Origin: Saprospiraceae bacterium
Lineage (GTDB): Bacteria > Bacteroidota > Bacteroidia > Chitinophagales > Saprospiraceae
Length of the DNA: 64,000 bases
Assembly (NCBI GenBank): GCA_021604865.1
Contig: BQJU01000001.1
Coordinates: 248,001-312,000, forward strand
Direction: 5' to 3'
Position 1 is the stretch's first letter; each line of letters starts with the position of its first letter. Below the pieces are notes generated by a model. The model made no database searches and was not told the DNA's origin. It saw nothing but the letters and a program-made list of their open reading frames with translations. A program made the translations under genes and the position numbers. Below, in pieces: positions 1 to 8,672 of this stretch.

Positions 1-1791
1 AACCATGATGGCCTCATAACCAACCTCCTTAGCTGCCAGCAAGCCATGCACACAGCAATAGTCAAATTCGATACCCTGACCTATGCGGTTTGGACCGGAT
101 CCCAGTACTAATACTTTTTTCTTTCCAGTGGTGGGTATGCTCTCATTTTCCTTGTCAAAGGTTGAATAAAAATAGGGCGTTTGGGCTTCGAATTCGGCAG
201 CACAGGTATCTACCATTTTGTAGGTACGGCGAATGCCAACCTGTTTGCGATGATTGGTCACCTCTTTTTCTGTAATGCGCAACAACCAGGCAATCTGGGC
301 ATCGGAATATCCCACTTCTTTGAGGCTGCGTAGGAAATCATCAGGGATATCTTCCGCAACATTGTATCGCATCAGGTGTTGTTCCATGCTGACCAGCTGT
401 TTGATCTGGTTGATGAACCAGGGGTCAATGCGGGTTAGTTTGTGTATCGTTTTAGCAGGCACTCCGAGTCGAAGCGCATCCTTAATCCTGAAAATCCGGT
501 CATCGCTGGGTTTTTCCATGCGCTCCAACACATCTGCTGTTCGGATCCATTCCTTTTTATCGGCGCCAAGCCCCATGCGGTTATTTTCCAGTGACTGACA
601 GGCCTTTTGCAAAGCTTCCAGGAAATTGCGCCCAATGGCCATCACTTCACCAACCGACTTCATCTGTAGGCCAAGCTGGTGGTCAGAACCCAGGAATTTG
701 GCAAAGTTCCAACGTGGCATTTTTACGATCACATAATCCAGGGTTGGTTCAAAATAGGCGGAGGTGGTTTTGGTTATTTGGTTTTTCAATTCGTCGAGGG
801 TGTAACCTATTGCCAGCTTGGTAGCGATTTTGGCAATGGGATAACCCGTTGCTTTACTGGCCAGAGCTGAAGAGCGGGATACCCGTGGATTGATTTCAAT
901 CACGATGAGTTTTTCTGTCTCCGGATTCTGGGCAAACTGGATGTTGCAGCCACCAGCAAAATTGCCCAGAGAACGCATGGCCTGGATAGCTTGGTTACGC
1001 ATATCCTGATAGGCGGTATCCGAGAGGGTCATCGCTGGCGCAACGGTGATACTGTCACCGGTATGGATGCCCATTGGGTCAACATTTTCAACGGTACAAA
1101 TGATGACCACATTATCGTTGTCGTCCCGCAGCAATTCCAATTCAAATTCCTTCCATCCAAGCACTGCTTTTTCCACCAGGACCTCATGTGTGGGCGACAA
1201 ATCGAGGCCACGCCGTAGGGCAGCATCAAATTCATCAGCCTTATGCACAAAACTACCTCCGGTTCCACCTAAAGTATAGGATGGTCTGATCACGAGTGGA
1301 TACCCAATTTTCTGAGCAGCTTCTTTGCCCTCCAAAAAAGAATTGGCAATATGGGAAGGTGCCACATCCAAGCCAATATCAATCATGTGTTGTCGGAAAG
1401 CTTCGCGGTTTTCAGTCAGCTCAATAGCATCCAGGTCCACGCCAATCATTTTCACCTTATACTTTTCCCAAACGCCCTGATTGCCGGCTTCAATGGTTAG
1501 ATTAAGGGCTGTTTGTCCACCCATTGTAGGCAATACCGCATCAATCTGTCGTTCTTCCAGAATTTGAATGATGCTTTCAACGGTTAATGGTAATAGATAG
1601 ATATTATCGGCAGTGACCGGGTCGGTCATGATGGTGGCCGGATTGGAATTGATCAGTGTAACTTCGATGCCTTCTTCCCGTAGAGAACGGGATGCCTGGG
1701 TACCGGAATAATCAAATTCACAAGCCTGGCCAATGATGATCGGTCCGCTCCCAATGATGAGTACGGACTTTATAGAATTGTCTTTGGGCAT
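1..1791 (-). CDS. carB: Carbamoyl-phosphate synthase large subunit (N-terminal part, cut by window edge)
   Basis: Makes carbamoyl phosphate from bicarbonate, ATP and glutamine-derived ammonia for pyrimidine and arginine synthesis, in the cytoplasm with CarA. Reverse-strand translation from the ATG at 1791 gives 597 uninterrupted codons to the window edge. Visible hallmarks: N-terminal MPKDNSIKSVLIIGSGPIII, the ATP-grasp stretch with PTMGGQTALNL (about residue 85), RPSYTLGGTGG (about 175), ENVDPMGIHTGDSITVAP (about 235), and the start of the second half with VLGSGPNRIGQGIEFDYCC (about 565-585). Full-length family members are roughly 940-1080 residues, so about 350-480 residues lie outside. A TAnnTTTG-type box sits 23 nt upstream of the start. 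CarA is not in the window. Family assignment is certain from the motifs. Confidence 0.96.
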   Translation of the reverse strand, partial: MPKDNSIKSVLIIGSGPIIIGQACEFDYSGTQASRSLREEGIEVTLINSNPATIMTDPVTADNIYLLPLTVESIIQILEERQIDAVLPTMGGQTALNLTIEAGNQGVWEKYKVKMIGVDLDAIELTENREAFRQHMIDIGLDVAPSHIANSFLEGKEAAQKIGYPLVIRPSYTLGGTGGSFVHKADEFDAALRRGLDLSPTHEVLVEKAVLGWKEFELELLRDDNDNVVIICTVENVDPMGIHTGDSITVAPAMTLSDTAYQDMRNQAIQAMRSLGNFAGGCNIQFAQNPETEKLIVIEINPRVSRSSALASKATGYPIAKIATKLAIGYTLDELKNQITKTTSAYFEPTLDYVIVKMPRWNFAKFLGSDHQLGLQMKSVGEVMAIGRNFLEALQKACQSLENNRMGLGADKKEWIRTADVLERMEKPSDDRIFRIKDALRLGVPAKTIHKLTRIDPWFINQIKQLVSMEQHLMRYNVAEDIPDDFLRSLKEVGYSDAQIAWLLRITEKEVTNHRKQVGIRRTYKMVDTCAAEFEAQTPYFYSTFDKENESIPTTGKKKVLVLGSGPNRIGQGIEFDYCCVHGLLAAKEVGYEAIMV

Positions 1792-1813
1792 TTCCAGTGG
1801 TTTAAATTGGCTG

Positions 1814-1821
1814 CAAAGATA
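1814..1821 (-). promoter_or_regulatory. Candidate -7 promoter box of carB
   Basis: Read on the minus strand this is TATCTTTG, an exact match to the Bacteroidota -7 consensus TAnnTTTG, 23 nt before the carB ATG. No clear TTTG is seen at the expected -33 position, so only half of the promoter is supported. The implied leader is very short. Confidence 0.4.
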
Positions 1822-1878
1822 GAATTGCCCAAGGAATTGCCTGAATGAAAATCAGGTTTTTTGAAAGATTGATGAAAT

Positions 1879-3048
1879 CTACTTGAAATAATCCCTCATT
1901 TTTTCAAAAAAACCTTTATCTGATTTGCCGGGTTGTGGATTAAAATTGGGCATATCACGCAATTTCTCGAGTAATACTCTCTCGTCGTTATTGACCTTTT
2001 TGGGAGTCCAGACATTGACATAGATTAGCTCATCGCCACGACCATAACTCTGTACTGAAGGCAACCCTTTACCTTTAAGGCGGAATATTTTACCGGATTG
2101 AGTCCCCGCCGGGATTTTAATTTTAACCAGTCCTTCAATAGTCGGAACTTCGACTGATGTGCCTAGTGCAGCATCTGCAAAATTGAGGTATAACTCGTAG
2201 ATGAGTTTCATGCCATCTCTTTGCAGACTTTCATGCGGAATTTCTTCTACATTGATGAGCAGATCGCCTGGAGGACCGCCATTGGCCCCGGCATTACCTT
2301 TGCCGCGCAGTGACAACTGCATGCCTTCTTCTACGCCTGCCGGAATTTCAATTTCGATGGTTTCATCACCATAGGTGCGGCCATCGCCTTTACACTTGGA
2401 GCAATTAGCGGTGACTGTTTGTCCGCTACCACCACAAGTGGGGCATGTGACTGTAGTCTGCATCTGTCCCAGGAAGGTACTTTTGACCTGGCGTACATAA
2501 CCACCACCACGACAAGTGCCACAGGTCTGTACAGAGTTGCTGTCTTTGGCACCACTGCCTCCGCAAGTATCACAGCTTATTTGTTTTCTTACTTTTATCT
2601 TCTTGGTCGTTCCATTGGCAATTTCTTCTAACCCAAGCGATACTTTGATACGTAGATTACTACCCCGTTGGCCACGAGATCGGGTGCGACCGCCACCAGC
2701 TCCTCCAAAAAAGTCGCCAAACGGACTACCTCCTCCACTATCGCCAAAGATATCGCCGAATTGCCGGAAAATATCCTCCATGGACATACCACCACCACTA
2801 AATCCGCCACCCCCCATATTGGGGTTTACGCCAGCATGGCCAAAGCGATCGTAGCGGGCACGTTTGTCCCCATCACTAAGCACCTCGTAGGCTTCGGCGG
2901 CTTCTTTAAACTTTTCTTCGGCCTGCTTATTACCCTCATTTTTATCGGGGTGGTATTTGATGGCCATTTTGCGATACGCCTTCTTGATGGCTGTTTCATC
3001 GGCACCTTTGGCAACACCTAAAATTTCGTAATAATCTCGTTTAGCCAT
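1879..3048 (-). CDS. dnaJ: Chaperone DnaJ (Hsp40)
   Basis: Co-chaperone that delivers unfolded proteins to DnaK and stimulates its ATPase. The 389-residue product has the full type I layout: J domain at 1-70 with the HPD motif inside KYHPDKN, a Gly/Phe-rich linker (about 75-130), four zinc-binding CxxCxGxG units ([32 protein letters not shown], about 158-225), then the two substrate-binding C-terminal domains. The length is normal for the family. It starts 6 nt after the grpE stop, so the two form one operon; dnaK is not in the window. Regulation is probably through the grpE upstream region, where an inverted repeat is seen (3655-3677). Confidence 0.97.
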   Translation of the reverse strand: MAKRDYYEILGVAKGADETAIKKAYRKMAIKYHPDKNEGNKQAEEKFKEAAEAYEVLSDGDKRARYDRFGHAGVNPNMGGGGFSGGGMSMEDIFRQFGDIFGDSGGGSPFGDFFGGAGGGRTRSRGQRGSNLRIKVSLGLEEIANGTTKKIKVRKQISCDTCGGSGAKDSNSVQTCGTCRGGGYVRQVKSTFLGQMQTTVTCPTCGGSGQTVTANCSKCKGDGRTYGDETIEIEIPAGVEEGMQLSLRGKGNAGANGGPPGDLLINVEEIPHESLQRDGMKLIYELYLNFADAALGTSVEVPTIEGLVKIKIPAGTQSGKIFRLKGKGLPSVQSYGRGDELIYVNVWTPKKVNNDERVLLEKLRDMPNFNPQPGKSDKGFFEKMRDYFK

Positions 3049-3054
3049 AATATT

Positions 3055-3639
3055 TTATTTCCCAACCACAACCTTGGCGTGGCGGATAATCTTGTCTTTA
3101 AGTAAATATCCCTTTTCGATTGTATCAACAATTTTCCCTTTCATGTCCTCCTGAGTAACGGGGACTTCGGTCACCGCTTCGTGCAGTTCTGGATCGAAAG
3201 GACCATTATTGGTTTCCATGGGTTCCAAGCCCTTTTGTTTCAATATGGTATAGAGCTTTTGGTACACCAGGTTTACACCTTCGCTGAACGTTTCGGTTGT
3301 ACTTTCATCCTCAGCAATTTTTTTTGCTCTGTCAAAATCATCCAAAACAGGCAGCAAAGCTGTCAGTGTGTCTTGTGCCGCAGTACGCATCAGGTCAATC
3401 TTCTCCTTGATGGTCCGCTTCTTATAGTTGTCAAACTCGGCAAAAAGCCGCAAATATTTATCCTTCAATTCCTGATTTTGTTGTTGGAGAACGGTCAATT
3501 CAACAATAGCCTCAGTTTCTTGACCAGAAGCTTGTTCAATAGATTCACCCTCAGTGCCTTGTGTTTGGTCGATAATCTGATCTTCTGTCATGTTTTCCTG
3601 ATCTTCCTGTAATTTCTCTCGATTATTTTTCTTGCTCAT
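3055..3639 (-). CDS. grpE: Nucleotide exchange factor GrpE
   Basis: Releases ADP from DnaK during the chaperone cycle. The 194-residue product has an acidic, probably disordered N-terminus (1-50), a long coiled-coil helix (about 45-110, with LRLFAEFDNYKKRTIKE) and the compact beta domain carrying the GrpE signature near the C-terminus (GYLLKDKIIRHAKVVVGK, residues about 175-193). The ATG at 3639 gives a normal length. It is the first gene of grpE-dnaJ, with a 6-nt spacing between them. A 7-bp inverted repeat lies 16-38 nt upstream and could be a heat-shock operator, but this is inference. Confidence 0.96.
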   Translation of the reverse strand: MSKKNNREKLQEDQENMTEDQIIDQTQGTEGESIEQASGQETEAIVELTVLQQQNQELKDKYLRLFAEFDNYKKRTIKEKIDLMRTAAQDTLTALLPVLDDFDRAKKIAEDESTTETFSEGVNLVYQKLYTILKQKGLEPMETNNGPFDPELHEAVTEVPVTQEDMKGKIVDTIEKGYLLKDKIIRHAKVVVGK

Positions 3640-3654
3640 TACGCACGATTTTTT

Positions 3655-3677
3655 TAGTAATCACCCGCATATTACTA
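3655..3677. promoter_or_regulatory. Inverted repeat upstream of grpE (candidate heat-shock operator)
   Basis: TAGTAAT (3655-3661) and ATTACTA (3671-3677) are perfect reverse complements separated by 9 nt, 16 nt upstream of the grpE ATG. The 9-nt spacer equals that of the HrcA operator CIRCE, but the arm sequence does not match CIRCE (TTAGCACTC). It may be an operator for another regulator or chance symmetry in AT-rich DNA. Confidence 0.35.
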
Positions 3678-3705
3678 CAATTACTTTGCCATTACGCTAA
3701 AATGG

Positions 3706-4251
3706 TCATTTTGTCAGTTGTCCGTCCAGAATTCGGTCAATTTGTACTGCCTCCAAATTTACCCCGACAATCATGCCTTCGGGATTGATAAGGTAAGCGG
3801 TGGGCAAGGATCTTACTTTATACAGGCTGGAGATTGGCGCATCAAAAAACTTCAGACTTTCGGTTTGATCCAGGATGTGGTATTTCCAGATGAGTCCATC
3901 CCGTTCTATTGCTTTTTGCCAGGCCGTTTCATTACGCTCTACCCCTACACTGACGATCTCGAAGCCCTCGGCATTGTTGAAGGTAGCCTGGTGGTATTTA
4001 TGGTATAATTTGACTAATTCCGGGTTTTGTACCCGACATGGTCCGCACCAGCTTGCCCAAAAATCGAGTAAGACGTATTTGCCTTTCAAACCGGACAATT
4101 GCATCTCTTCACCGTTCAAAAGTTCGGCGCTGAAGTCCTTGGCCGTTTCCCCATTGATAAACTTCGGTTTCATGTAAAAATACCGGCCGATGTAAAAGAT
4201 GATCAATCCAAACAGCAAAATATTCAGGACAATATTGAATGTTCTTTTCAT
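3706..4251 (-). CDS. TlpA/ResA-like membrane-anchored thioredoxin-fold protein
   Basis: Likely a periplasm-facing thiol:disulfide reductase, as in TlpA, ResA or the AhpC/TSA-Redoxin branch. The 181-residue product has an N-terminal membrane anchor (about 7-26) and a thioredoxin fold with the active-site motif WASWCGPC (about 67-74). A late cis-proline region (RSLPTAYLINPEG, about 148-160) is also as expected. The ATG at 4251 directly precedes the membrane anchor, supporting this start. It is convergent with nothing and lies upstream of grpE on the same strand with a 66-nt gap, so co-transcription is possible but not required. The exact redox partner, such as cytochrome c maturation, cannot be told from the sequence. 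Confidence 0.88.
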   Translation of the reverse strand: MKRTFNIVLNILLFGLIIFYIGRYFYMKPKFINGETAKDFSAELLNGEEMQLSGLKGKYVLLDFWASWCGPCRVQNPELVKLYHKYHQATFNNAEGFEIVSVGVERNETAWQKAIERDGLIWKYHILDQTESLKFFDAPISSLYKVRSLPTAYLINPEGMIVGVNLEAVQIDRILDGQLTK

Positions 4252-4330
4252 GGTTTATTATTTGTCGTTCCACAAAAGAACACATTTTTAGAGGTTTGGG
4301 TTAGAGAGAGGAGAAATTTCTGATTGGCCC

Positions 4331-5722
4331 TTATTCCTCAATCATCAACTCATGAACCTCCGCCCATTGCCGGATGAGCTCATATTCGACAGGTGAGGGA
4401 TTGCGATTTTCCTGGCCTGACATGGCGAGAATGGATTTATCGCCCAATTCGATGGTGATGAGGCGTTCGAAGGTGTCAGCTTCGCCATTTTTGCGGAGCG
4501 ACCAGATGGAGCCATAACCACAGCGACAGTCGTCGTGGTATTCGCTGCTGCCTACGCAGTGGTCGAGAATTTCGCCTTCTTCCTGCAGGGCTTTTCGGTC
4601 GGTGAGCCGAACAATCTCGTAGATCGCTCCATCATCGGTTGGTAATGAATAACGATCATCGATGCCTTCAATGGGTTTATAACTCAGGCCGAGCAGTTCA
4701 TCAAAGTAGCGTTCTGTAGATTTGAGGGTCCGTCCTTTGACCGAAAATTCGGGTTGTAGCTTGCTATACTGCCGGTACATATCGATATCGGCCAGGGCGC
4801 CTTTGCCAAATTTAATTAACTCTATCATTTCTGCTAAATCATGAATGTCACACTGGTTGAGTTCATCCAGATTTTCACGGGCTACAATGCGATAAAAGGC
4901 CCGCCAAAATTGCAGGTCTTCCAATGAAGACGGTGTCCAGGCCAGGGCCATCGTTTTTTCTTCACTGACACCTTCGGCCCTTGCTACCGCCCACCAAAAG
5001 GCAGGAACAATACGCCAGCCGACAGGGGCCTGGCCCCAATAAAAGGCAATCTGTTTGCTGACCAGACCGGATTTAAACAATCCTGGTTGGCGCAGACTGC
5101 CGCCTTCTGTCAGGTGAAAATATAATTCAAGGGCTACTATGTCCAGCTGACCCTCTGAAGGTTGCAGCATAGGTTTATCCAATGCCTGCGTCAGAAATAC
5201 CCGGGTGCTGTCCCAGTTCCATACCCACCAAACTGATTCAAGTGGCGGACTGACCGGATAGTGCTCAAAAAGGTGCCGAATGAGGTCTTCGATATAAAGA
5301 TTGATGGCTTGATGTTTGACCGGGTCCCACGTTTTGATGGGGCGTATGGCCTTGTGTTGTTCCCAGTATTTAATCATGCGAAACAGATCTTGATAATAGG
5401 CCCCATAAGCACGCAATAGGGCATTTAACAGGCCTGGCTGCACGATAGCCGGACGAAGATAATGGTAGAAAAAATCGGTATCTCCATCCAGCGCTTTTTC
5501 ATAATGTTGGTAAAGGTTTTTGATCTCTTCAAATAATGCGCGATCACTTGCAGGGATAGGTTTCGATGACCTCGGTTGAAAACCATCAGTATAGAGGCGA
5601 TTCAGGACTTTTTTGAAATTGGGATTGGGAGGAGCGCGACGTACCTTTTTTCCATCGGAGAATACTTCTCTAATGATGGTCCGCAGGAACAAGTAAACAA
5701 TAAAAATGAAAAAAAACTTCAT
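4331..5722 (-). CDS. PcfJ-like domain protein
   Basis: Function unknown; the C-terminal part resembles the PcfJ-like family, named after a protein of an enterococcal conjugative plasmid and widespread on Bacteroidota chromosomes. Supporting motifs near residues 385-455: ILDHCVGSSEYHDDCRCGYG, then SIWSLRK, ITIELGD and SGQENRNPSPVE. The open frame runs upstream to 5896, but that extension is translated from the inverted-repeat element at 5748-5904. The ATG at 5722 is a better start because it opens a hydrophobic segment (MKFFFIFIVYLFLR), giving 463 residues. That segment suggests a membrane anchor, unusual for the family as I know it. It is divergent from the GNAT gene at 5998. No mobile-element genes lie nearby. 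Confidence 0.7.
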   Translation of the reverse strand: MKFFFIFIVYLFLRTIIREVFSDGKKVRRAPPNPNFKKVLNRLYTDGFQPRSSKPIPASDRALFEEIKNLYQHYEKALDGDTDFFYHYLRPAIVQPGLLNALLRAYGAYYQDLFRMIKYWEQHKAIRPIKTWDPVKHQAINLYIEDLIRHLFEHYPVSPPLESVWWVWNWDSTRVFLTQALDKPMLQPSEGQLDIVALELYFHLTEGGSLRQPGLFKSGLVSKQIAFYWGQAPVGWRIVPAFWWAVARAEGVSEEKTMALAWTPSSLEDLQFWRAFYRIVARENLDELNQCDIHDLAEMIELIKFGKGALADIDMYRQYSKLQPEFSVKGRTLKSTERYFDELLGLSYKPIEGIDDRYSLPTDDGAIYEIVRLTDRKALQEEGEILDHCVGSSEYHDDCRCGYGSIWSLRKNGEADTFERLITIELGDKSILAMSGQENRNPSPVEYELIRQWAEVHELMIEE

Positions 5723-5747
5723 TAAACTTGGCAATTGCGTTGGCTTA

Positions 5748-5904
5748 GGGCTTGTTTGGAGCTCAATGCATGTTTGGAGGTCAAACTTACGCTTGCGCTG
5801 AAGCTTTCCCCGGAGGTCGAAGCCTTCTGGCGAAGAACCTCGGGGAACGGCGATGCAAATCCGACTTCCAAACAAGCACTCAAGGCCAATCTCCAAACAA
5901 ACCC
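5748..5904. repeat. Nested inverted-repeat element (CATGTTTGGAGGTC family), compound copy
   Basis: Two nested pairs of inverted arms. The outer pair is GGGCTTGTTTGGAG (5748-5761) with CTCCAAACAAACCC (5891-5904). The inner pair is GCATGTTTGGAGGTC (5768-5782) with CCGACTTCCAAACAAGC (5861-5877). The core holds a further hairpin, TTCCCCGGAGGT (5806-5817) pairing with AACCTCGGGGAA (5836-5847, one mismatch). The arms match the ends of the elements at 14478, 18568 and 30854. The compound form could be one element inserted into another. It lies between divergent genes and overlaps no credible coding sequence. Confidence 0.8.
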
Positions 5905-5997
5905 TGAACGATAAATAACGAAAAACTTTAATAGAATGGTTCCCAGTAAAGGGGATTTTTTTTATTTTACCTGACTTTAGATTTTAAATCTCATCAG

Positions 5998-6660
5998 ATG
6001 TCCGAACGTATTACCCCACGAATGCAAATACGCATGAAGAAAATACGTTCCATGCGTCGCCCAGATGCTGAGCCGTTTTTTCATTTCCCAGATTTGCCCA
6101 ACTCGGAACGCCTGACTTATCAGCCGTTGGGGTACAACAATTATATGACCCTAAATGAATTGTTTGCAGAGGATGATTCCCCTTTTGCGAACCCGGAATT
6201 TAAAGAATTGGAGCGTATAGAGTTGTATGTGGTCAGTCTATTGGAATTTGCCCGTTATTCTCCCCGGCGCTGTGGGCAGGACTGGATTATCCACCTGGCT
6301 GAAACTGGAACGGCAGTCGGGGTTTTGCACCTATATGATTTTACCAAAGAACCCTTCGGAAACAGAGACCAAAAGTGCAGTATTGGTTTTGCTATTGCGG
6401 CCCCCTTTCGGAGGAAAGGCTATGCCTTGGAATCCATTGGAAATTTACTGACCTATATTTTCCAGCATTTTGAAATGATTCAGGTGCTGGCCTATACCAC
6501 CCGTGATAACCTGCCCAGTCAGTCGCTACTAAAAAGGCTCTGTTTTTCTCCCAATGATCAGGATTATGACCATCCGGATCATTATGCATTTTTTGAGCTA
6601 AAACTAGAGCAGTTTGAGATGCTGCTGAAGGATGGCGAAATTTGGAGACAAAGACCTTAG
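5998..6660 (+). CDS. GNAT family N-acetyltransferase
   Basis: Predicted acetyl-CoA-dependent N-acetyltransferase of the RimJ/RimL-like (Acetyltransf_3) branch; the substrate is unknown. The 220-residue product has the acetyl-CoA-binding stretch IGFAIAAPFRRKGYALESIG (about 131-150), matching the family pattern of a beta-strand, Q/RxxGxG/A loop and helix, followed by YTTRDNLPSQSLLKRLCF (about 166-183), where the family has N..S..LL.K.GF. The first ~45 residues are basic and not typical of the domain. It diverges from the PcfJ-like gene across the nested repeat element and converges with the symporter gene. Confidence 0.82.
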   Translation: MSERITPRMQIRMKKIRSMRRPDAEPFFHFPDLPNSERLTYQPLGYNNYMTLNELFAEDDSPFANPEFKELERIELYVVSLLEFARYSPRRCGQDWIIHLAETGTAVGVLHLYDFTKEPFGNRDQKCSIGFAIAAPFRRKGYALESIGNLLTYIFQHFEMIQVLAYTTRDNLPSQSLLKRLCFSPNDQDYDHPDHYAFFELKLEQFEMLLKDGEIWRQRP

Positions 6661-6692
6661 AGGAGTGGATAATAACGCCCATCCCTCAATTA

Positions 6693-8297
6693 CTAACTGC
6701 CCTTAATTGCCTCCAAATACCGATTTAGCTCAGTCTTCACTTTCGGGAACAACAATAACAGGCCGATCATATTTGGGAATACCAGGGCCAGGATCATAGC
6801 ATCCGAAAACTTGATGACTGCATCAAGTGTCACTGCGGAACCCAGTACGGTAAAAATCAGAAAAATGATTTTGAAGGACAGATCAGCAGCCCGGCTGCGG
6901 CCAAAGAGGAACATCCAGGATTGCAGGCCGTAATAGGACCAGGATAACATGGTAGAAAAGGCAAATAACACCACGGCTACGGCCAGAATATAAGAAAAGC
7001 CGGGGATAACGGAATCAAAGGCCATAGAGGTGAGATTGACGCCGCCCACTCTTTCGCCGGTGGCAATCAATGCGGCTTCATTGTTGACAACATCGCCATA
7101 TACAAAGACACCATCGATATTAAAAATGATAATAACCAATGCTGTCATGGTACAGATGACTACAGTATCGATGAAGGGTTCTAGCAAGGCGACCAGTCCT
7201 TCGGAAGCAGGATATTTGGTATTGACTGCTGAGTGGGCAATGGCAGCGGAACCAGCACCGGCCTCATTAGAAAAGGCAGCTCTGCGGAAACCCTGAATCA
7301 TCACCCCAATTACACCACCGGTAATGGTAGCGCCAGGAGAAAAGGCCTCGCTGATGATAAGCCGGAATGCATCATCTATATAATGGTAATTGCAGATGAG
7401 GATAAATAGGGCAGCGGCTACATAAATGACTGCCATCAAGGGTACTATTTTCTCTGTTACCTTGGCAATGCGCTTGATGCCACCAATAATGACGATGCCA
7501 ACCAAGAGGGCAAAGACAATCCCCAGGATAGTCCCGGAGGCCGAACCATGTAGGCCAAACCGTTCTACGATCTGTGCAGCAGCCTGATTGGACTGAAAGG
7601 CATTGCCACCACCAAAGGAGGCACCCACACACATAATGGCAAATAACACAGATAGTACCTTGCCGAGGTTTCGAAAGCCGCTTTCGCGCAATCCTCTGGA
7701 GAGGTAATACATAGGGCCTCCGTATACCTGACCACTCTGGTCGATGTCGCGGTACTTGACTCCTAGTGTACATTCTACAAATTTAGAGGACATGCCCAGC
7801 AGGCCGGCTATAACCATCCAAAAAGTAGCCCCAGGGCCACCAATGGAAATGGCTACCGCCACCATAGCAATATTGCCGAGGCCTACCGTACCTGAAACCG
7901 CAGTAGCCAATGCCTGAAAGTGGTTGACTTCACCCTGATGATTTTCTTGCCTGATGGTGTCAACAATATCGCCTTCGACCACTGGTACGGTATCTGTGAC
8001 GATGGGTTGATCGGCTCCTTCGATATGGTCATATTTTCCCCGCACCACGCGGATGGATAATGGAAATTTGCGGATGTTGACAAAGCCGAAATAAAGGGTG
8101 AAAAAAGTAGCACCAGAAAGGAGTAGGATAAGTACTATGGGAACGCCAAATCCTCCGAGGGTGATCTGGGTGAAGATCAAACTCTCCCACCATTCTGCTA
8201 TCGGCATGATGGCTTCATTGATCTGGTCATCGAGACCCTGGCTGAATAGCAGGAGCGGGGTGATTAATAGGATTAGGGTGATTTTGAGTTTTTGCAT
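6693..8297 (-). CDS. Sodium:alanine (AGCS family) amino-acid symporter
   Basis: Imports alanine or glycine with Na+ across the inner membrane. The open frame extends to 8450, but the ATG at 8297 opens a convincing hydrophobic leader (MQKLKITLILLITPLLLFSQ), giving 534 residues. Hallmarks: IAMVAVAISIGGPGATFWM (about 150-168), KYRDIDQSGQVYGGPMYYLS (about 184-203) with the AGCS GGPMYY signature, RRAAFSNEAGAGSAAIAH (about 345-362), and about ten transmembrane segments. An insertion of roughly 50 polar residues between the first membrane segments (around residues 80-130) is common in Bacteroidota members. It is monocistronic by position, with a 375-nt divergent intergenic region upstream. Confidence 0.92.
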   Translation of the reverse strand: MQKLKITLILLITPLLLFSQGLDDQINEAIMPIAEWWESLIFTQITLGGFGVPIVLILLLSGATFFTLYFGFVNIRKFPLSIRVVRGKYDHIEGADQPIVTDTVPVVEGDIVDTIRQENHQGEVNHFQALATAVSGTVGLGNIAMVAVAISIGGPGATFWMVIAGLLGMSSKFVECTLGVKYRDIDQSGQVYGGPMYYLSRGLRESGFRNLGKVLSVLFAIMCVGASFGGGNAFQSNQAAAQIVERFGLHGSASGTILGIVFALLVGIVIIGGIKRIAKVTEKIVPLMAVIYVAAALFILICNYHYIDDAFRLIISEAFSPGATITGGVIGVMIQGFRRAAFSNEAGAGSAAIAHSAVNTKYPASEGLVALLEPFIDTVVICTMTALVIIIFNIDGVFVYGDVVNNEAALIATGERVGGVNLTSMAFDSVIPGFSYILAVAVVLFAFSTMLSWSYYGLQSWMFLFGRSRAADLSFKIIFLIFTVLGSAVTLDAVIKFSDAMILALVFPNMIGLLLLFPKVKTELNRYLEAIKGS

Positions 8298-8672
8298 GAG
8301 TCGTGGATGTTTTGATATAGTTATTTGGTTATGTGTGATGTTGTGATGGCTATGTGATGAAGAGGGCTTGTGTTTTAGAAAAAGTGAAAAATGGATTGCA
8401 CTTACAAAGCAGGACCAGATATTCCTTCCAGCCCATCCATTCCTTCCCATATTTCGAACCGCCGCTAAAATGGAGGGATACCGTTGAAAATCAGGGAAAA
8501 GTCAGAAAAAAATGGAAAATGTCAGTAAGAGAGGTGACTGACAATAGGTTGGGACGGAAATGGTTTACCGAAAATTAGGATCGGAAAGATTTACATTTGG
8601 TTTACAATATTTTACGTTTGATAAAGCTCCAAAGAAGTACATTATGATACATTTGTAAAAATAAATTTAACA
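8298..8672. other. Divergent intergenic region, 375 nt
   Basis: Separates the symporter (minus) from the propeller lipoprotein (plus). It holds a low-complexity stretch at 8327-8360 with repeated TGTGATG-like words and two TAnnTTTG matches, TACGTTTG at 8613-8620 and TACATTTG at 8648-8655. The second lies 17 nt before the ATG at 8673 and could be its -7 box; a TTTG at 8617 is 27 nt upstream of it, longer than the usual spacing. No small gene or RNA was recognised. Confidence 0.4.

Noticed and set aside
1846-1864. CCTGA/TCAGG stem followed by TTTTTT as a terminator
   Set aside because: The T-run is on the plus strand, but both neighbouring genes are on the minus strand; the stem is only 5 bp.
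3655-3677. CIRCE (HrcA operator) upstream of grpE
   Set aside because: The spacer length fits but the arm sequence does not; kept only as a generic inverted repeat.
5723-5896. N-terminal extension of the PcfJ-like protein (58 codons)
   Set aside because: Translated from the inverted-repeat element; the ATG at 5722 with a hydrophobic leader is a better start.
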